A stretch of 64,000 nucleotides of DNA from Asinibacterium sp. OR53 (GTDB lineage Bacteria; Bacteroidota; Bacteroidia; Chitinophagales; Chitinophagaceae), in NCBI RefSeq assembly GCF_000515315.1, contig NZ_KI911562.1:826505-890504 (forward strand), given 5' to 3'. The stretch's first letter is position 1. Every line of letters starts with the position of its first letter. The notes below the pieces were generated by a model, which ran no database searches, was not told where the DNA came from, and saw only the letters and a program-made list of their open reading frames with translations. The position numbers and the translations under genes were made by a program. Shown here piece by piece: positions 1-8,361 of the stretch.

Positions 1-222
1 AAGAACCATAAAAATCCGCCATAGACCATATCGGACACGAACAGCTGCAATCTCTTTAATCCTTTGTCTCAATGGACCATCAGGCCTTCTATGCGCTTTA
101 TAATACCAACCCGAGCGATGCATGCATACCACTTTGCAGGCACGTTGAACAGACACACGATATTGATCACGCAGTCGCTGAACACATACTTTAAGCTGTC
201 GCAGCTTCAGGGATTTTTTTTT
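1..222 (-). CDS. IS3-family transposase OrfB, N-terminal part, runs off the window
   Basis: Reading the minus strand in the -1 frame relative to OrfA from the A run at 222-214 gives an uninterrupted frame to position 1. It contains LKLRQLKVCVQRLRDQYRVS, then CMHRSGWYY and, near the edge, VRYGLWRI, which correspond to the conserved start of IS3 OrfB proteins (the RYGYRRI-type motif before the DDE integrase core). No ATG or obvious ribosome binding site precedes this frame, so expression by -1 slippage from orfA is the simplest reading. The DDE catalytic domain lies outside the window. Confidence 0.8.
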
Positions 223-473
223 AACACGTCCTGAAGCATCTGCTTATCCAGGGTCAGGTCTGCCACTATCTGCTTTAAGCGGTAGTTCTCTTCTTCCAAC
301 TGGCGCAGCCGCCGAAGTTCAGACACCCCAAGACCACTATACTTTTTCTTCCAGTTGTAAAAGGTCGCTTCTGAAATGCCTATCTTACGACAAACCTCAT
401 CCACCCGTGTGCCTGTATCGGCTTGCTTGAGCGCGAAGGCAATTTGCTGCTCGGTAAATTTTGTCTTTTTCAT
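207..473 (-). CDS. IS3-family transposase OrfA
   Basis: This 88-residue protein is the DNA-binding half of an IS3-type transposase. Residues about 5-50 form a helix-turn-helix (EQQIAFALKQ, then CRKIGISEATFYNWKKKY) and residues about 55-85 form a leucine-rich helix of the kind that mediates multimerisation. The length is typical for OrfA. The gene ends in a run of nine A on the coding strand (positions 222-214) just before its stop, and OrfB continues in the -1 frame, so an OrfAB fusion transposase is probably made by programmed frameshifting. Confidence 0.9.
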   Translation of the reverse strand: MKKTKFTEQQIAFALKQADTGTRVDEVCRKIGISEATFYNWKKKYSGLGVSELRRLRQLEEENYRLKQIVADLTLDKQMLQDVLKKNP

Positions 474-553
474 GGCCGTATTGCTTTTAAAAGTTACGCA
501 ATTTTGGCCCGATTCTCTACTTTATGTATGCCCGGTTTTTTGGGGAGAGGTCA

Positions 554-1034
554 AAAAATGATAAGGCTTCAATTTTATTGGGGACGTAATATTACGTTCG
601 ATAAATTTTTTACGGAAGGCTTTGTAAAGGAAGTACACCGTAAAATGTATAGCGATGTTTGGAAATGGGCGGGTGAGTTTCGCAAAACCAATAAAAATAT
701 TGGGGTAGATAAATGGGAAGTGTCAACAGAATTAAAATACTTGTTGGATGATGCGCATTATTGGGTAAAAAATGATGTGTATAGCCCGGATGAAATTGCC
801 ATTCGTTTGAAACACTGCCTGGTAAGCATTCATTGTTTCCCCAATGGTAATGGCCGTCATAGCCGGTTGATGGCCGATCTTCTTATTTTCCGAGTTTATA
901 AAAAAGCAGAGCCTTTCAGTTGGGGTGCGGCCGAACTGGCAAAAAAAGATGCTACAAGAGAACCCTATTTGAACGCGCTAAAATCTGCAGATAAGGGTGA
1001 TGTGAATCCTTTGATACAATTTGCAAGATCATAA
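554..1034 (+). pseudogene. Fic-domain protein (mobile mystery protein B type), 5' end removed by the IS
   Basis: From the ATG at 558 the frame encodes 158 residues. The Fic catalytic motif HxFxxGNGR is intact at residues 92-100 (HCFPNGNGR), preceded by the characteristic VWKWAGEFR and followed by SRLMADLL. The sequence best fits the Fic group called mobile mystery protein B, which normally has an extra N-terminal part. That part is missing because the frame runs straight into the IS terminus at 553. The catalytic motif survives, so a shortened AMP-transferase-like protein could in principle be made, but no promoter is seen and I treat it as a disrupted gene. The missing 5' part should lie beyond the other IS end. 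Confidence 0.75.
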
Positions 1035-1340
1035 CGAAAGCTAGGCTAACTTTTGCCCTATGACTGAAATTATCATTGATAAGAAAAATACGTTCTAATG
1101 CCTGTAAAGGATTAATATACTTTACAGAAAAAGGCCGCGTTAAAATTAAAAGTCGAAAAGGTTTTTTCTCTAGACGATACTCGATTATATAGAAAGACAA
1201 TAACTCCTTCTCTTTTGTACGTTTAGCCATCGGTAGAATAATAATTACAAAAATTAGAAAGTAGGGGTTGGCAACCCGTTTTATTAAAAAAAGTTTAATG
1301 CAAATACTGCCGCTATACGCCGAATTGTTTGAGGTGGTGA
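1035..1340. other. Intergenic stretch without a convincing gene
   Basis: This 306-base AT-rich stretch has no coding frame I can support. A 92-codon minus-strand frame (952-1230) overlaps the Fic remnant and shows no recognisable motif. A short inverted repeat, GGGTTGGCAACCC, lies near 1266-1278 and is followed on the plus strand by a T-rich run, so it may be a weak terminator. Confidence 0.5.
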
Positions 1341-1610
1341 TTACAATGTATATAGATGAATTGCCCCAATTGCTCCCTTTCTAATCGCTCCCTCTTTCAA
1401 TATTGCCTTAATGGCTATTTTTCCCAATACCTGGCCTAATAAGGAGCGCTTTACAGCGATCTTACCCATATAATACTCTTCGCATAAAATACAATGCCTG
1501 AGCATTTGCCCGGTGGTCATGGTTCCCCATTGTGCATGATTGTTGGGGCCCAGCGAGCTGATCCTGCTGATGATTTCATTCCTGTCGGTTGTGTTGAAGA
1601 TAGATTTCAT
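1341..1610 (-). pseudogene. DUF1569-like (DinB-like) protein, C-terminally truncated
   Basis: The start MKSIFNTTDRNEIISRI and the segment QWGTMTTGQMLRHC match the N-terminal half of DUF1569 proteins, small DinB-fold proteins of about 150 residues with unknown role. This frame stops after 89 residues. Its last residues (ILKEGAIRKGAIGAIHLYTL) do not follow the family pattern, and the underlying DNA is an imperfect repeat of GGAGCAATT-like units. I infer loss of the C-terminal half by a frameshift or local duplication. I chose the ATG at 1610 rather than 1652, because the longer form would overlap the upstream aminotransferase and the family usually starts at MKS. Confidence 0.55.
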
Positions 1611-1632
1611 AGAACTTATTAGATTTTTCTTA

Positions 1633-2463
1633 TCAGCAGGAGACAGCATCAAACACCAGGCGGATCAGGCTTTCACTTAATTGACGGGTAAGCTTACCCG
1701 TTGTTCCGCTGCCTATCTTTTTTCCATCGATTTGCCATACGGGCAAAATATGCTTGGTGGTACTGGTAATAAAAGCCTCCTTTGCATTGAAAACATCATC
1801 CGGGGTTAGCATTGTTTCCTCTGCTTCCAGCCCCTGTGCCTTAGCTATATCCAATATTTTTTTCCGGGTAACGCCTTCTAATACATTATAAGCAGGTGTT
1901 TGCAGTACGCCATCCTTATTCACAATAAAAAAATTAGACCTGGGGCATTCAGTAACCATATCATTACTGTAATACAAGATATCCTGCGCCCCTTTCGATT
2001 TCATGAATGATTGCAAAGAGACCGCCATTAAGTAATCGATGGTCTTCACTCCTGGTAATTGCCTGAGGTGTTCGTACGTCATCAAAGCAATACCCTGGTC
2101 GATAGTACGGGATAGCTGCAAAGACTGGACAGTAATGATACAATTGGGTTCAACAATAGAATATCCATCGGAAGCATAACCGCCTGTAACTGTAATGCGC
2201 ACGCCACATTCAGGCAACGCATTCTTCCTAACCAGTGATTCAATCTCACGCTTCAAAGCGGCCTTGTTTTGCCGGATGGAAAGATGCAAAGCATCTATCG
2301 AACGATACAGCCTGTTGAGATGGTCTTCCAGGAAAACAGGCTTGCCATTGACCACTTTAAAAAAATCAAACACGCCATATCCTCTCTGGATGGCCATATC
2401 ATTTACCTGCAATACAGCTTCGCCGGCCGGAACTATTTTACCATTAAGGGATGAATAAAGCAT
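1633..2463 (-). CDS. Class IV PLP-dependent aminotransferase (D-alanine / branched-chain type)
   Basis: The protein has 276 residues, the usual length for fold-type IV aminotransferases. It has the RGYGVFDFFKV substrate-side motif near residues 27-37, the PLP-binding lysine K140 in LPGVKTIDYL, and the E-x-x-x-SNFF motif at 172-179. Such enzymes transfer amino groups between D-alanine or branched-chain amino acids and 2-oxo acids. Which substrate is used here cannot be told from the sequence. It is cytosolic, with no signal peptide. It follows the P1 peptidase by 7 bases on the same strand, so the two are probably co-transcribed. Confidence 0.85.
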   Translation of the reverse strand: MLYSSLNGKIVPAGEAVLQVNDMAIQRGYGVFDFFKVVNGKPVFLEDHLNRLYRSIDALHLSIRQNKAALKREIESLVRKNALPECGVRITVTGGYASDGYSIVEPNCIITVQSLQLSRTIDQGIALMTYEHLRQLPGVKTIDYLMAVSLQSFMKSKGAQDILYYSNDMVTECPRSNFFIVNKDGVLQTPAYNVLEGVTRKKILDIAKAQGLEAEETMLTPDDVFNAKEAFITSTTKHILPVWQIDGKKIGSGTTGKLTRQLSESLIRLVFDAVSC

Positions 2464-2470
2464 AGCGTTG

Positions 2471-3598
2471 TTACAGGCGTTTATATTTTTTGAATAACGA
2501 TAAAAGTGCGTCTTTCGGTAAGGCTTCTATTTTGTGTCCGTCTTTACCCGTCATGCTTTCGGCGGCCGTTAGTGAATTATAGATCGCTTCTTCTGTAGCT
2601 TCAATAACAGCGAGGAACAAAGCAGTTACATCTTCGTTTCTAAGCAATGGCACCTGCTGCAACTTAGTATCACTGTTGTATGGCACACGTACAGCCGGGT
2701 CTGTTGAAAAAGCGATGGCATAATCACCACTGCCATTGGAGGCAATGCCTCCTGTTCGCGCCAATCCCAGCATGGCTCGCTTGGCCAGTCGCTCCAGGTT
2801 GCGGCTGTCTAATGGCGCATCGGTGGCAACAACAATCATACAGGAACCATCTACATTGTTTAGCAATTGGTTGCTGAAGGAGAACTGTTTCAGTTCCTTT
2901 CCTACCGGCACACCATCTACCTGCAATACACCACCAAAATTGGTCTGCACCAATACACCCACCGTATAGGCTCCGAGGCTCACGGGTAATTTTCTCGAAG
3001 CAGTGCCGATACCTCCTTTAAAACCATAACACACAGTGCCTGTTCCTGCACCTACATTTCCCTCGGCCACTTTACCGGAAGCGGCATTTTTCAACGCATC
3101 CCACACGTCCTCTTTTTTGATGTGCATGCCCCGTATATCGTTGAGGTAGCCGTCATTGGTTTCACCCACTAAAGCATTCACAGATTGTACATTTTCATTT
3201 CCTTTCTGCTGCAGGGTATATTCGACCACCGCGTTCATGGCAGTGCCAACAGCCAGTGTATTGGTAAGCACAATGGGCGTTTCAATATTGCCCAGCTCCT
3301 GTACCTGGGTGGTACCAGACAGTTTCCCGAATCCATTGCCAGCATATACTGCAGCCGGTACTTTTTGTTGAAAGATATTATCTCCATGCGGGAGGATTGC
3401 TGTAACACCTGTTCGAATGGAATCTGCTTTGATCAGCGTGGTATGACCCACTTTTACACCCGGAACATCCGTGATCGCATTGAATGCACCCGGTTTCATT
3501 ACCCCCGGTTGTATACCCAGATCGCGAATATGTGTAAAAGATTGAGCAGATAAAATTAAAGGAAGGAACAGGAAAACGAAATTGGTAACTACTTTCAT
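2471..3598 (-). CDS. P1 family peptidase (DmpA/BapA-like aminopeptidase), exported
   Basis: This 375-residue protein starts with a hydrophobic signal peptide (cleavage after about residue 18, LILSAQS). The body matches the self-processing N-terminal-nucleophile aminopeptidases related to DmpA: PGAFNAITDVPGVKVGH near residues 36-52, NDGYLND around 148-154, and the autocleavage segment DGSCMIVVATDAPL, in which Ser252 would become the new N-terminus and nucleophile. ASNGSGDYAIAF at 286-297 is also conserved in the family. It likely removes amino-terminal residues from short peptides, possibly D- or beta-amino acids, in the periplasm. The neighbouring class IV aminotransferase would suit D-amino acid use, which is an inference. 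Confidence 0.88.
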   Translation of the reverse strand: MKVVTNFVFLFLPLILSAQSFTHIRDLGIQPGVMKPGAFNAITDVPGVKVGHTTLIKADSIRTGVTAILPHGDNIFQQKVPAAVYAGNGFGKLSGTTQVQELGNIETPIVLTNTLAVGTAMNAVVEYTLQQKGNENVQSVNALVGETNDGYLNDIRGMHIKKEDVWDALKNAASGKVAEGNVGAGTGTVCYGFKGGIGTASRKLPVSLGAYTVGVLVQTNFGGVLQVDGVPVGKELKQFSFSNQLLNNVDGSCMIVVATDAPLDSRNLERLAKRAMLGLARTGGIASNGSGDYAIAFSTDPAVRVPYNSDTKLQQVPLLRNEDVTALFLAVIEATEEAIYNSLTAAESMTGKDGHKIEALPKDALLSLFKKYKRL

Positions 3599-3649
3599 AT
3601 TGCATGTGTTGCCAGTAATAAAGGTAGTTGAAAACCTGTCGAATAAGCG

Positions 3650-4249
3650 TCATCTTAACGAGTAGCTCGCCAGTTCCCATACGCCATTCCCCGGTAACGG
3701 CCCCAAACTAAAAGCGTCCCGGTGTAGTTTGATCATACCCACACCTGGCATGAACCAAAGTGTATCCCGTGTATAAGAATTACCGCCCGGTTGCCTTGTA
3801 CGGGATAACACATAGGCATCAAAGCCCTTCCCTACCTGTATCGAAGCCAGTGAAAGCACTTTGATGGTATCGTTACCTCCAGCAGTAACGAACCATTGGT
3901 TACCTACCTGCAAGGGAAAAACATACCTGAACCTTGGTGCAGGCATGGAAGGAATACAATTGTAACAGGGCGGAAAGTAAAAAACCACTTCGCCGGGTGA
4001 GGAACTTACATACGAAGTATCGGTAAAATTGGCAAACCGGGTAACCCAAACAGTGGCCGGTTCTCCATTGGGTAAGCGGGCAGTGCTTGTAATATCTACC
4101 ACTATTGAATCTGTGTTTTGCGGATAGCCGCTGAAACGATATACCCAATGGTTTCCCTCCTGATTGGGAAATCCATTGGGTACTGTGTAGTCTTCTTTTT
4201 TATTACAAGCCACCGCCATAATCATCACTGATAACAATAGTCTGTACAT
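3650..4249 (-). CDS. Lipoprotein of unknown function
   Basis: This 199-residue protein starts MYRLLLSVMIMAVACNKKEDY, a short signal peptide ending in a lipobox-like VAC, so it should be lipid-anchored. The rest is beta-rich (NHWVYRF, VVFYFPPCYNCIPSMP, NQWFVTAGG) without any motif I recognise. A CxxC pair (CYNC) lies in the middle. It is 51 bases upstream of the P1 peptidase on the same strand and may share a transcript with it. Confidence 0.65.
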   Translation of the reverse strand: MYRLLLSVMIMAVACNKKEDYTVPNGFPNQEGNHWVYRFSGYPQNTDSIVVDITSTARLPNGEPATVWVTRFANFTDTSYVSSSPGEVVFYFPPCYNCIPSMPAPRFRYVFPLQVGNQWFVTAGGNDTIKVLSLASIQVGKGFDAYVLSRTRQPGGNSYTRDTLWFMPGVGMIKLHRDAFSLGPLPGNGVWELASYSLR

Positions 4250-4321
4250 AAAATAAGATTTATCCTCTCTTTATATACACGACACCGGCTATCGCAGATT
4301 CCGTTGCATATTCGATTCCGT

Positions 4322-5293
4322 TTATTCGCCTGGTGTGATCACTATATTTCTAAAAGACACCGGACCATGATCGCCCTGCAGGTAAATGGGGCCCGGTTCT
4401 CCTTCTTTGCTGTCCAGCGCACCGCCGGTAATGCCCGGTATCTCCTGGTTGCAGATGATGGTCTTGCCATTCGCAACCACCGTAACCATCCTGCCCACCA
4501 ATGTAATATCATAACTTTGCCATTGGTCAGGTCCGATGGCCGCCATTTCACTAGGCACGAGGAATCCGTAAATGCCGCCAAAAAGATGGCTGCCCGGATG
4601 TTCAGTAGGGTCACTATCGAGTATCTGTGTTTCGTAGCGGCCCCTCAAATACACACCACTGTTGCTGTTCTTCTTGTATTTGAACTCAATGTGCAGTTTA
4701 AAATCGCGAAACTTTTCTTTGGTAATGATGTTGGCGCCGGAATGCGGACTAATCAATTCCCCGTTTTGAACAATCCATTGGTTGTTCTCTCTGTCTGTTG
4801 TCCATCCGGTGAGGTCCTTACCATTGAACAGGCGGATGGGTTTTCCCCAATGAATTTTTTTCTTCTCTGTTAGCATCGGCGCCCTTACGCCGGTAAAAGA
4901 AAGGTCTTTTCCCATGCTGGAATGTATCACTCCTTTGATCCCTTCGGCTGTGGGTTCTCCTTCCAGTACCATGTCTTTCTCTGACGACTCCCATTGTGGC
5001 GGGATGGCAAAAGAGAACTTGTTACCATTCAATAATACTTTGGCAACCGGTCTCGCACTTCCGCCGGAAGCCACGAATCGGCCCACAAGGGTTTTAACGC
5101 CGGAAATCTCGATCTCCAGCCAAGAAGCCCTTTCTTTTCCATTTTCCAATACGGTAAGATCCCATCTTCCTACCAGCTCTCCGCCGGCAATGCTGTTGGT
5201 CTTGGTGGGAGTTACCTGCGCATGAACAGATGATTGTGGCGCCATAGCGGCCCATCCTATCAATGCAATTACAATACTTTTCCTGATGTACAT
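4322..5293 (-). CDS. DUF1080 family secreted protein (3-keto-disaccharide hydrolase-like)
   Basis: Starting at the ATG that opens the signal peptide (MYIRKSIVIALIGWAAMA, cut near VHAQ) the protein has 323 residues. A longer frame to 5359 would overlap the next gene. The C-terminal half carries the DUF1080 concanavalin-like fold: WGKPIRLFNGKDLTGWTT, NNQWIVQNGEL, YKKNSNSGVYLRGRYE and GPIYLQGDHGPVSFRNI. The N-terminal half (LVGRWDLTV to DLSFTGVRAP) is an extra beta domain. Members of this group hydrolyse or lyse 3-keto-glycosides. Its upstream neighbour is a Tat-exported Gfo/Idh/MocA oxidoreductase, the type of enzyme that makes or uses 3-keto sugars, so the two genes probably act together in the periplasm. 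Confidence 0.82.
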   Translation of the reverse strand: MYIRKSIVIALIGWAAMAPQSSVHAQVTPTKTNSIAGGELVGRWDLTVLENGKERASWLEIEISGVKTLVGRFVASGGSARPVAKVLLNGNKFSFAIPPQWESSEKDMVLEGEPTAEGIKGVIHSSMGKDLSFTGVRAPMLTEKKKIHWGKPIRLFNGKDLTGWTTDRENNQWIVQNGELISPHSGANIITKEKFRDFKLHIEFKYKKNSNSGVYLRGRYETQILDSDPTEHPGSHLFGGIYGFLVPSEMAAIGPDQWQSYDITLVGRMVTVVANGKTIICNQEIPGITGGALDSKEGEPGPIYLQGDHGPVSFRNIVITPGE

Positions 5294-5325
5294 GATTTGA
5301 CTATTTTTAAATGAACGGGTAATAA

Positions 5326-6696
5326 CTATCCTATCGTTTTCATATTTACCGGATCCCATTGAATGGGTTTATGGCTGTAATAACTATCATTACAGAGCAA
5401 CGCCGGCGCCGCAGCACGGTAACCAAAAACAGCATCTTCCACTACCGTACCGTTATTACGGATAGCCGTGAAGAAATTATTGAAGTGATCGTAATGCGCG
5501 CCTTTATATCCTTCTTCCGCCTGGAAAACAAATGATTCGGGAGGCAACATCTTTTTCCTGGTCTCCTGGCTTTTTCCTGCTTTTGCCAGCTGCGCTTCCA
5601 TGAAAGGATCATGGGAATCGAAAGACTTATTCCTTCGTAACGTAACACGATCCCATTCTACATCCATAGCACCTTCGCTGCCAATCAAACGCAGGTAAGT
5701 GGTGCCGCTCGTGCCATCCACAAAATTACAACGCAATGAGAGGTTGAAACCCGGATGAGCAGTTCTTTCGGGGTAATCGAACGTGCCGATCAATACATCC
5801 GGTACTTCGCGTCCATCGTTCCAGTAACGCAATCCGCCGGTGGCATAAATATGATCGGGCCCAACTGAGTTGGTAATAAAGTGCAGGCTCGAGAACAGGT
5901 GCACAAATAGATCGCCCGCCATGGCGGTACCATAATCGCGGTAATTTCTCCAGCGGAAAAAACGCATTTTATCGAAGGGGCGATGGGTTGTATTGCTTAC
6001 GAAAGTTTCCCAATCCACCGTTTGCTCTGATGCATCTTCGGGAATGGGGTATTGCCATACTTCTACCGGTGCACGACGCGCCCAGAAACCTTCTGCATAA
6101 TTCAGCTTACCAATGGCACCGTCTTTCAACAGCTCACGCGCTTTCTCATTACCCAGTGAAGCCAGGCCCTGGCTGCCCACCTGGAACACCCTATTATATT
6201 TCTGTTGGGCTGCGATCACGGCGGGACCTTCATCCACACCATGTACCATCGGTTTCTCGCAATACACATGCTTGCCCGCGGCCATGGCATCTATCGATAT
6301 TTGTTTGTGCCAGTGATCCGGGGTACCAATGATCACGGCATCCACATCTGACCTGTTCAGGATGTCTTTGTAATGCTTGGTAGTAAAAAGGTCTTTACCC
6401 CATTTGGTCTTTGCATCGTTCAACCGGCCATCGTACAGATCGCAAACGGCCACCAGTTTCACACCAGGTACCTTCAAAGCGGTATTGGTATCTGACGAAC
6501 CCATGCCTCCTGCACCAATCAGTGCCAGGTTGATCTTGTCATTGGCTCCATAGGTTTTGCCTTCCAGTATTTCCCGCCTGATGCGCTCAACATAAGCGGC
6601 AGAAGCGGATTGTGCCAGCATCCCGCCGGCTAATATGCCACCGGTGGCCATAGATAAATTTTTCAGGAATCCCCGACGATTGTAATCTCTTTTCAT
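5326..6696 (-). CDS. Gfo/Idh/MocA family oxidoreductase with Tat signal
   Basis: I start the protein at the ATG giving MKRDYNRRGFLKN, because this places the twin-arginine motif (NRRGFLK) near the N-terminus, followed by a hydrophobic stretch and ASA. That makes 456 residues. The nucleotide-binding motif ALIGAGGMG lies near residues 58-66, and CEKPM, which holds the conserved lysine, near 146-150. The long C-terminal domain and Tat signal are typical of the periplasmic branch that oxidises or reduces sugars or glycosides with a bound NAD(P). DUF1080 follows 32 bases downstream, pointing to 3-keto-glycoside metabolism. Confidence 0.88.
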   Translation of the reverse strand: MKRDYNRRGFLKNLSMATGGILAGGMLAQSASAAYVERIRREILEGKTYGANDKINLALIGAGGMGSSDTNTALKVPGVKLVAVCDLYDGRLNDAKTKWGKDLFTTKHYKDILNRSDVDAVIIGTPDHWHKQISIDAMAAGKHVYCEKPMVHGVDEGPAVIAAQQKYNRVFQVGSQGLASLGNEKARELLKDGAIGKLNYAEGFWARRAPVEVWQYPIPEDASEQTVDWETFVSNTTHRPFDKMRFFRWRNYRDYGTAMAGDLFVHLFSSLHFITNSVGPDHIYATGGLRYWNDGREVPDVLIGTFDYPERTAHPGFNLSLRCNFVDGTSGTTYLRLIGSEGAMDVEWDRVTLRRNKSFDSHDPFMEAQLAKAGKSQETRKKMLPPESFVFQAEEGYKGAHYDHFNNFFTAIRNNGTVVEDAVFGYRAAAPALLCNDSYYSHKPIQWDPVNMKTIG

Positions 6697-6777
6697 ACGG
6701 TATTTTTTTGTTTGCAACGCGTGCTCTAAAGATAAGCACACGTACGCATTTAAACACCGAAATCATCGAGGTATTGG

Positions 6778-7521
6778 CTATTTAGCCGGCTTATGTGTTC
6801 CATTGTAAAAATCAAGGAATGAGATCACTTCTGCTTCGTTCTTCAATTTGTTCCTGTTCTGCCTTAACCATTCTTTTGAAACGGCGTCAGTTGAGATAGC
6901 AGCCGTAACAGTATTGGGGTTAAGTGCAGTCAATGGAGTAATACGGTCATTATTGGAAATCGCATAATGATACTTTGAAAAAAAACCTGATTCCCACTTG
7001 CCCGATAAAGCGTTATAATTTTCCTGTCTGCGCAATATTTTCTGAAGCAGCAAAAGTTGAACCTTTCCTGTATCCAATACCTGGAAATAGGCTTTGCCAT
7101 TATTGTCTGTATAATCCGGACGCGCTTCGAATACCGATAACACTTTTGTGCTGTCTTCCGCTTTCAGAAATACCACTTTTGATACCAGGCCAGTCTCTGC
7201 CGCCAGCTCTGCACCGTTGTTATCTAAGTAATGAACCTCCTGGGTATAAAGATTCATTTTCACTTGTTTCAATTTAACGATCGTTCCCCTGTTTAAATAT
7301 AAAAGAGCCGGTGCCCATTTATCGTTCCAAAACGGACTACCATGCATATCTCCATAATTAATTACAGTAACTCTTTTACTGCCAATTGCGGATGGATCGT
7401 ACACTTTTACGGCGCCATAATTACCATGTGTTGCCTCGGGATTGTCTACATCCACTGTCAATTGTGCATCTGCATAAAAATGCAGGGAAAGAAAAAAGCA
7501 TATGGCTAATAATATGCGCAT
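6778..7521 (-). CDS. Secreted protein of unknown function
   Basis: This 247-residue protein has a clear signal peptide (MRILLAICFFLSLHFYADAQ, cleavage after ADA). The mature part has YGDMHGSPFWNDKW and QEVHYLDNNGAELAAE, followed by a lysine-rich C-terminus. I do not recognise a family. It sits 81 bases upstream of the oxidoreductase gene on the same strand and faces the divergent VOC gene across 89 bases, so it may be the first gene of this transcript. Confidence 0.65.
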   Translation of the reverse strand: MRILLAICFFLSLHFYADAQLTVDVDNPEATHGNYGAVKVYDPSAIGSKRVTVINYGDMHGSPFWNDKWAPALLYLNRGTIVKLKQVKMNLYTQEVHYLDNNGAELAAETGLVSKVVFLKAEDSTKVLSVFEARPDYTDNNGKAYFQVLDTGKVQLLLLQKILRRQENYNALSGKWESGFFSKYHYAISNNDRITPLTALNPNTVTAAISTDAVSKEWLRQNRNKLKNEAEVISFLDFYNGTHKPAK

Positions 7522-7610
7522 AGGCCGGGATTGTGACAGTAATATACAAATTATTTTACAGATGGCAATGAATATGGTATCCGTGATGGCTTAAAATGTA
7601 ATTTCACCTC

Positions 7611-8003
7611 ATGAACAAGCCGCTCACAGCCATACATCATATTGCCATCATCTGCTCCGATTATGAAAGGTCGAAGCATTTTTATACTACCATATTGGGT
7701 TTACAGATCATCCGTGAAGTGCACAGGCAGGAACGGCAGTCATATAAACTGGACCTGGCCATTGGTGACCATTATGTGATTGAACTGTTCTCTTTTCCCA
7801 GTCCGCCGCCGAGGCCTTCGAGGCCCGAAGCCTGCGGTTTGCGTCATCTTGCTTTTTCAGTGAGCGATATAGACGAGGTCATCAGGCATTTGAATCATCA
7901 TCACATTGAAACAGAACCCATAAGGGTGGATCAATATACAGGCAGGCGGTTCACCTTTTTTACAGATCCTGATGGATTGCCCCTGGAGCTATATGAAGCG
8001 TAA
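7611..8003 (+). CDS. VOC family protein (GloA2/YaeR-like)
   Basis: This 130-residue protein is one vicinal-oxygen-chelate module. The expected metal ligands are visible: His10 in IHHIAIICSDY, Glu58 in YVIELFSFP, His79 in GLRHLAFSV and Glu126 in LELYEA. It most resembles the YaeR/GloA2 branch of glyoxalase-like proteins, whose substrate is not settled. A proline/arginine-rich loop (PPPRPSRPEA, about 66-75) lies before His79. It is transcribed alone and divergently from the secreted protein upstream. Confidence 0.85.
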   Translation: MNKPLTAIHHIAIICSDYERSKHFYTTILGLQIIREVHRQERQSYKLDLAIGDHYVIELFSFPSPPPRPSRPEACGLRHLAFSVSDIDEVIRHLNHHHIETEPIRVDQYTGRRFTFFTDPDGLPLELYEA

Positions 8004-8031
8004 CCTCCTGCCTGCAATAAGCAGATTCATT

Positions 8032-8361
8032 CTATTTGCTGGTAAACTTCTGTAGCAAACTGGGAATGGCGGCTGCTATAGCGCCTGAAGCGGCTGACCC
8101 CAGTCCGAATTTCTCAGTAAGGCTGCCTACCAGTCCACCTTCAGCAGCTGATACGAGCGGGTTACCTGAACCAAGCATACTTCCCAGGCTTCCAAGCAAC
8201 CCACCGCCGCCCGATGCTTCCTGCTGGTTACCAACGCTATTGGCAATATGACTGGCGATTTCGTTGTGTACCGCATCACTGTGTTCTGCGGGAATGGCAT
8301 TCGCCAGTTCGGGATTGTTGGCGAAATGATCCTTTACAGCTTGTAAAATTTGATCGAACAT
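8032..8361 (-). CDS. Small glycine/alanine-rich protein (DUF937/YidB-like)
   Basis: The 109-residue protein begins with an amphipathic helical part (MFDQILQAVKDHFANNPELANAI) and has a low-complexity Gly/Ser/Leu middle (GGGGLLGSLGSMLGSGN) and an Ala-rich end (GLGSAASGAIAAAIPSLL). There is no signal peptide. The composition and layout resemble DUF937/YidB-type proteins of unknown function. It is convergent with the VOC gene across 28 bases. Confidence 0.6.
   Translation of the reverse strand: MFDQILQAVKDHFANNPELANAIPAEHSDAVHNEIASHIANSVGNQQEASGGGGLLGSLGSMLGSGNPLVSAAEGGLVGSLTEKFGLGSAASGAIAAAIPSLLQKFTSK

Larger units (their letters stand above)
1..553 (-). mobile_element. IS3-family insertion sequence, partial (left part outside window)
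   Basis: The minus strand carries orfA followed by orfB in the -1 frame, the standard IS3-family layout. Read on the minus strand, the outer end begins TGACCTCTCCCCAAAAAACC at position 553, which fits the TG-starting, C-rich termini of this family. Beyond 553 the reading frame turns directly into a Fic-domain protein that lacks its N-terminus, so 553/554 is taken as the insertion boundary. The other terminus lies left of position 1, so the terminal inverted repeat and target duplication cannot be checked here. Confidence 0.85.

Noticed and set aside
952..1230. 92-codon minus-strand frame overlapping the Fic remnant
   Set aside because: It overlaps the Fic coding frame, has no recognisable motif and lies in degraded sequence next to an IS.
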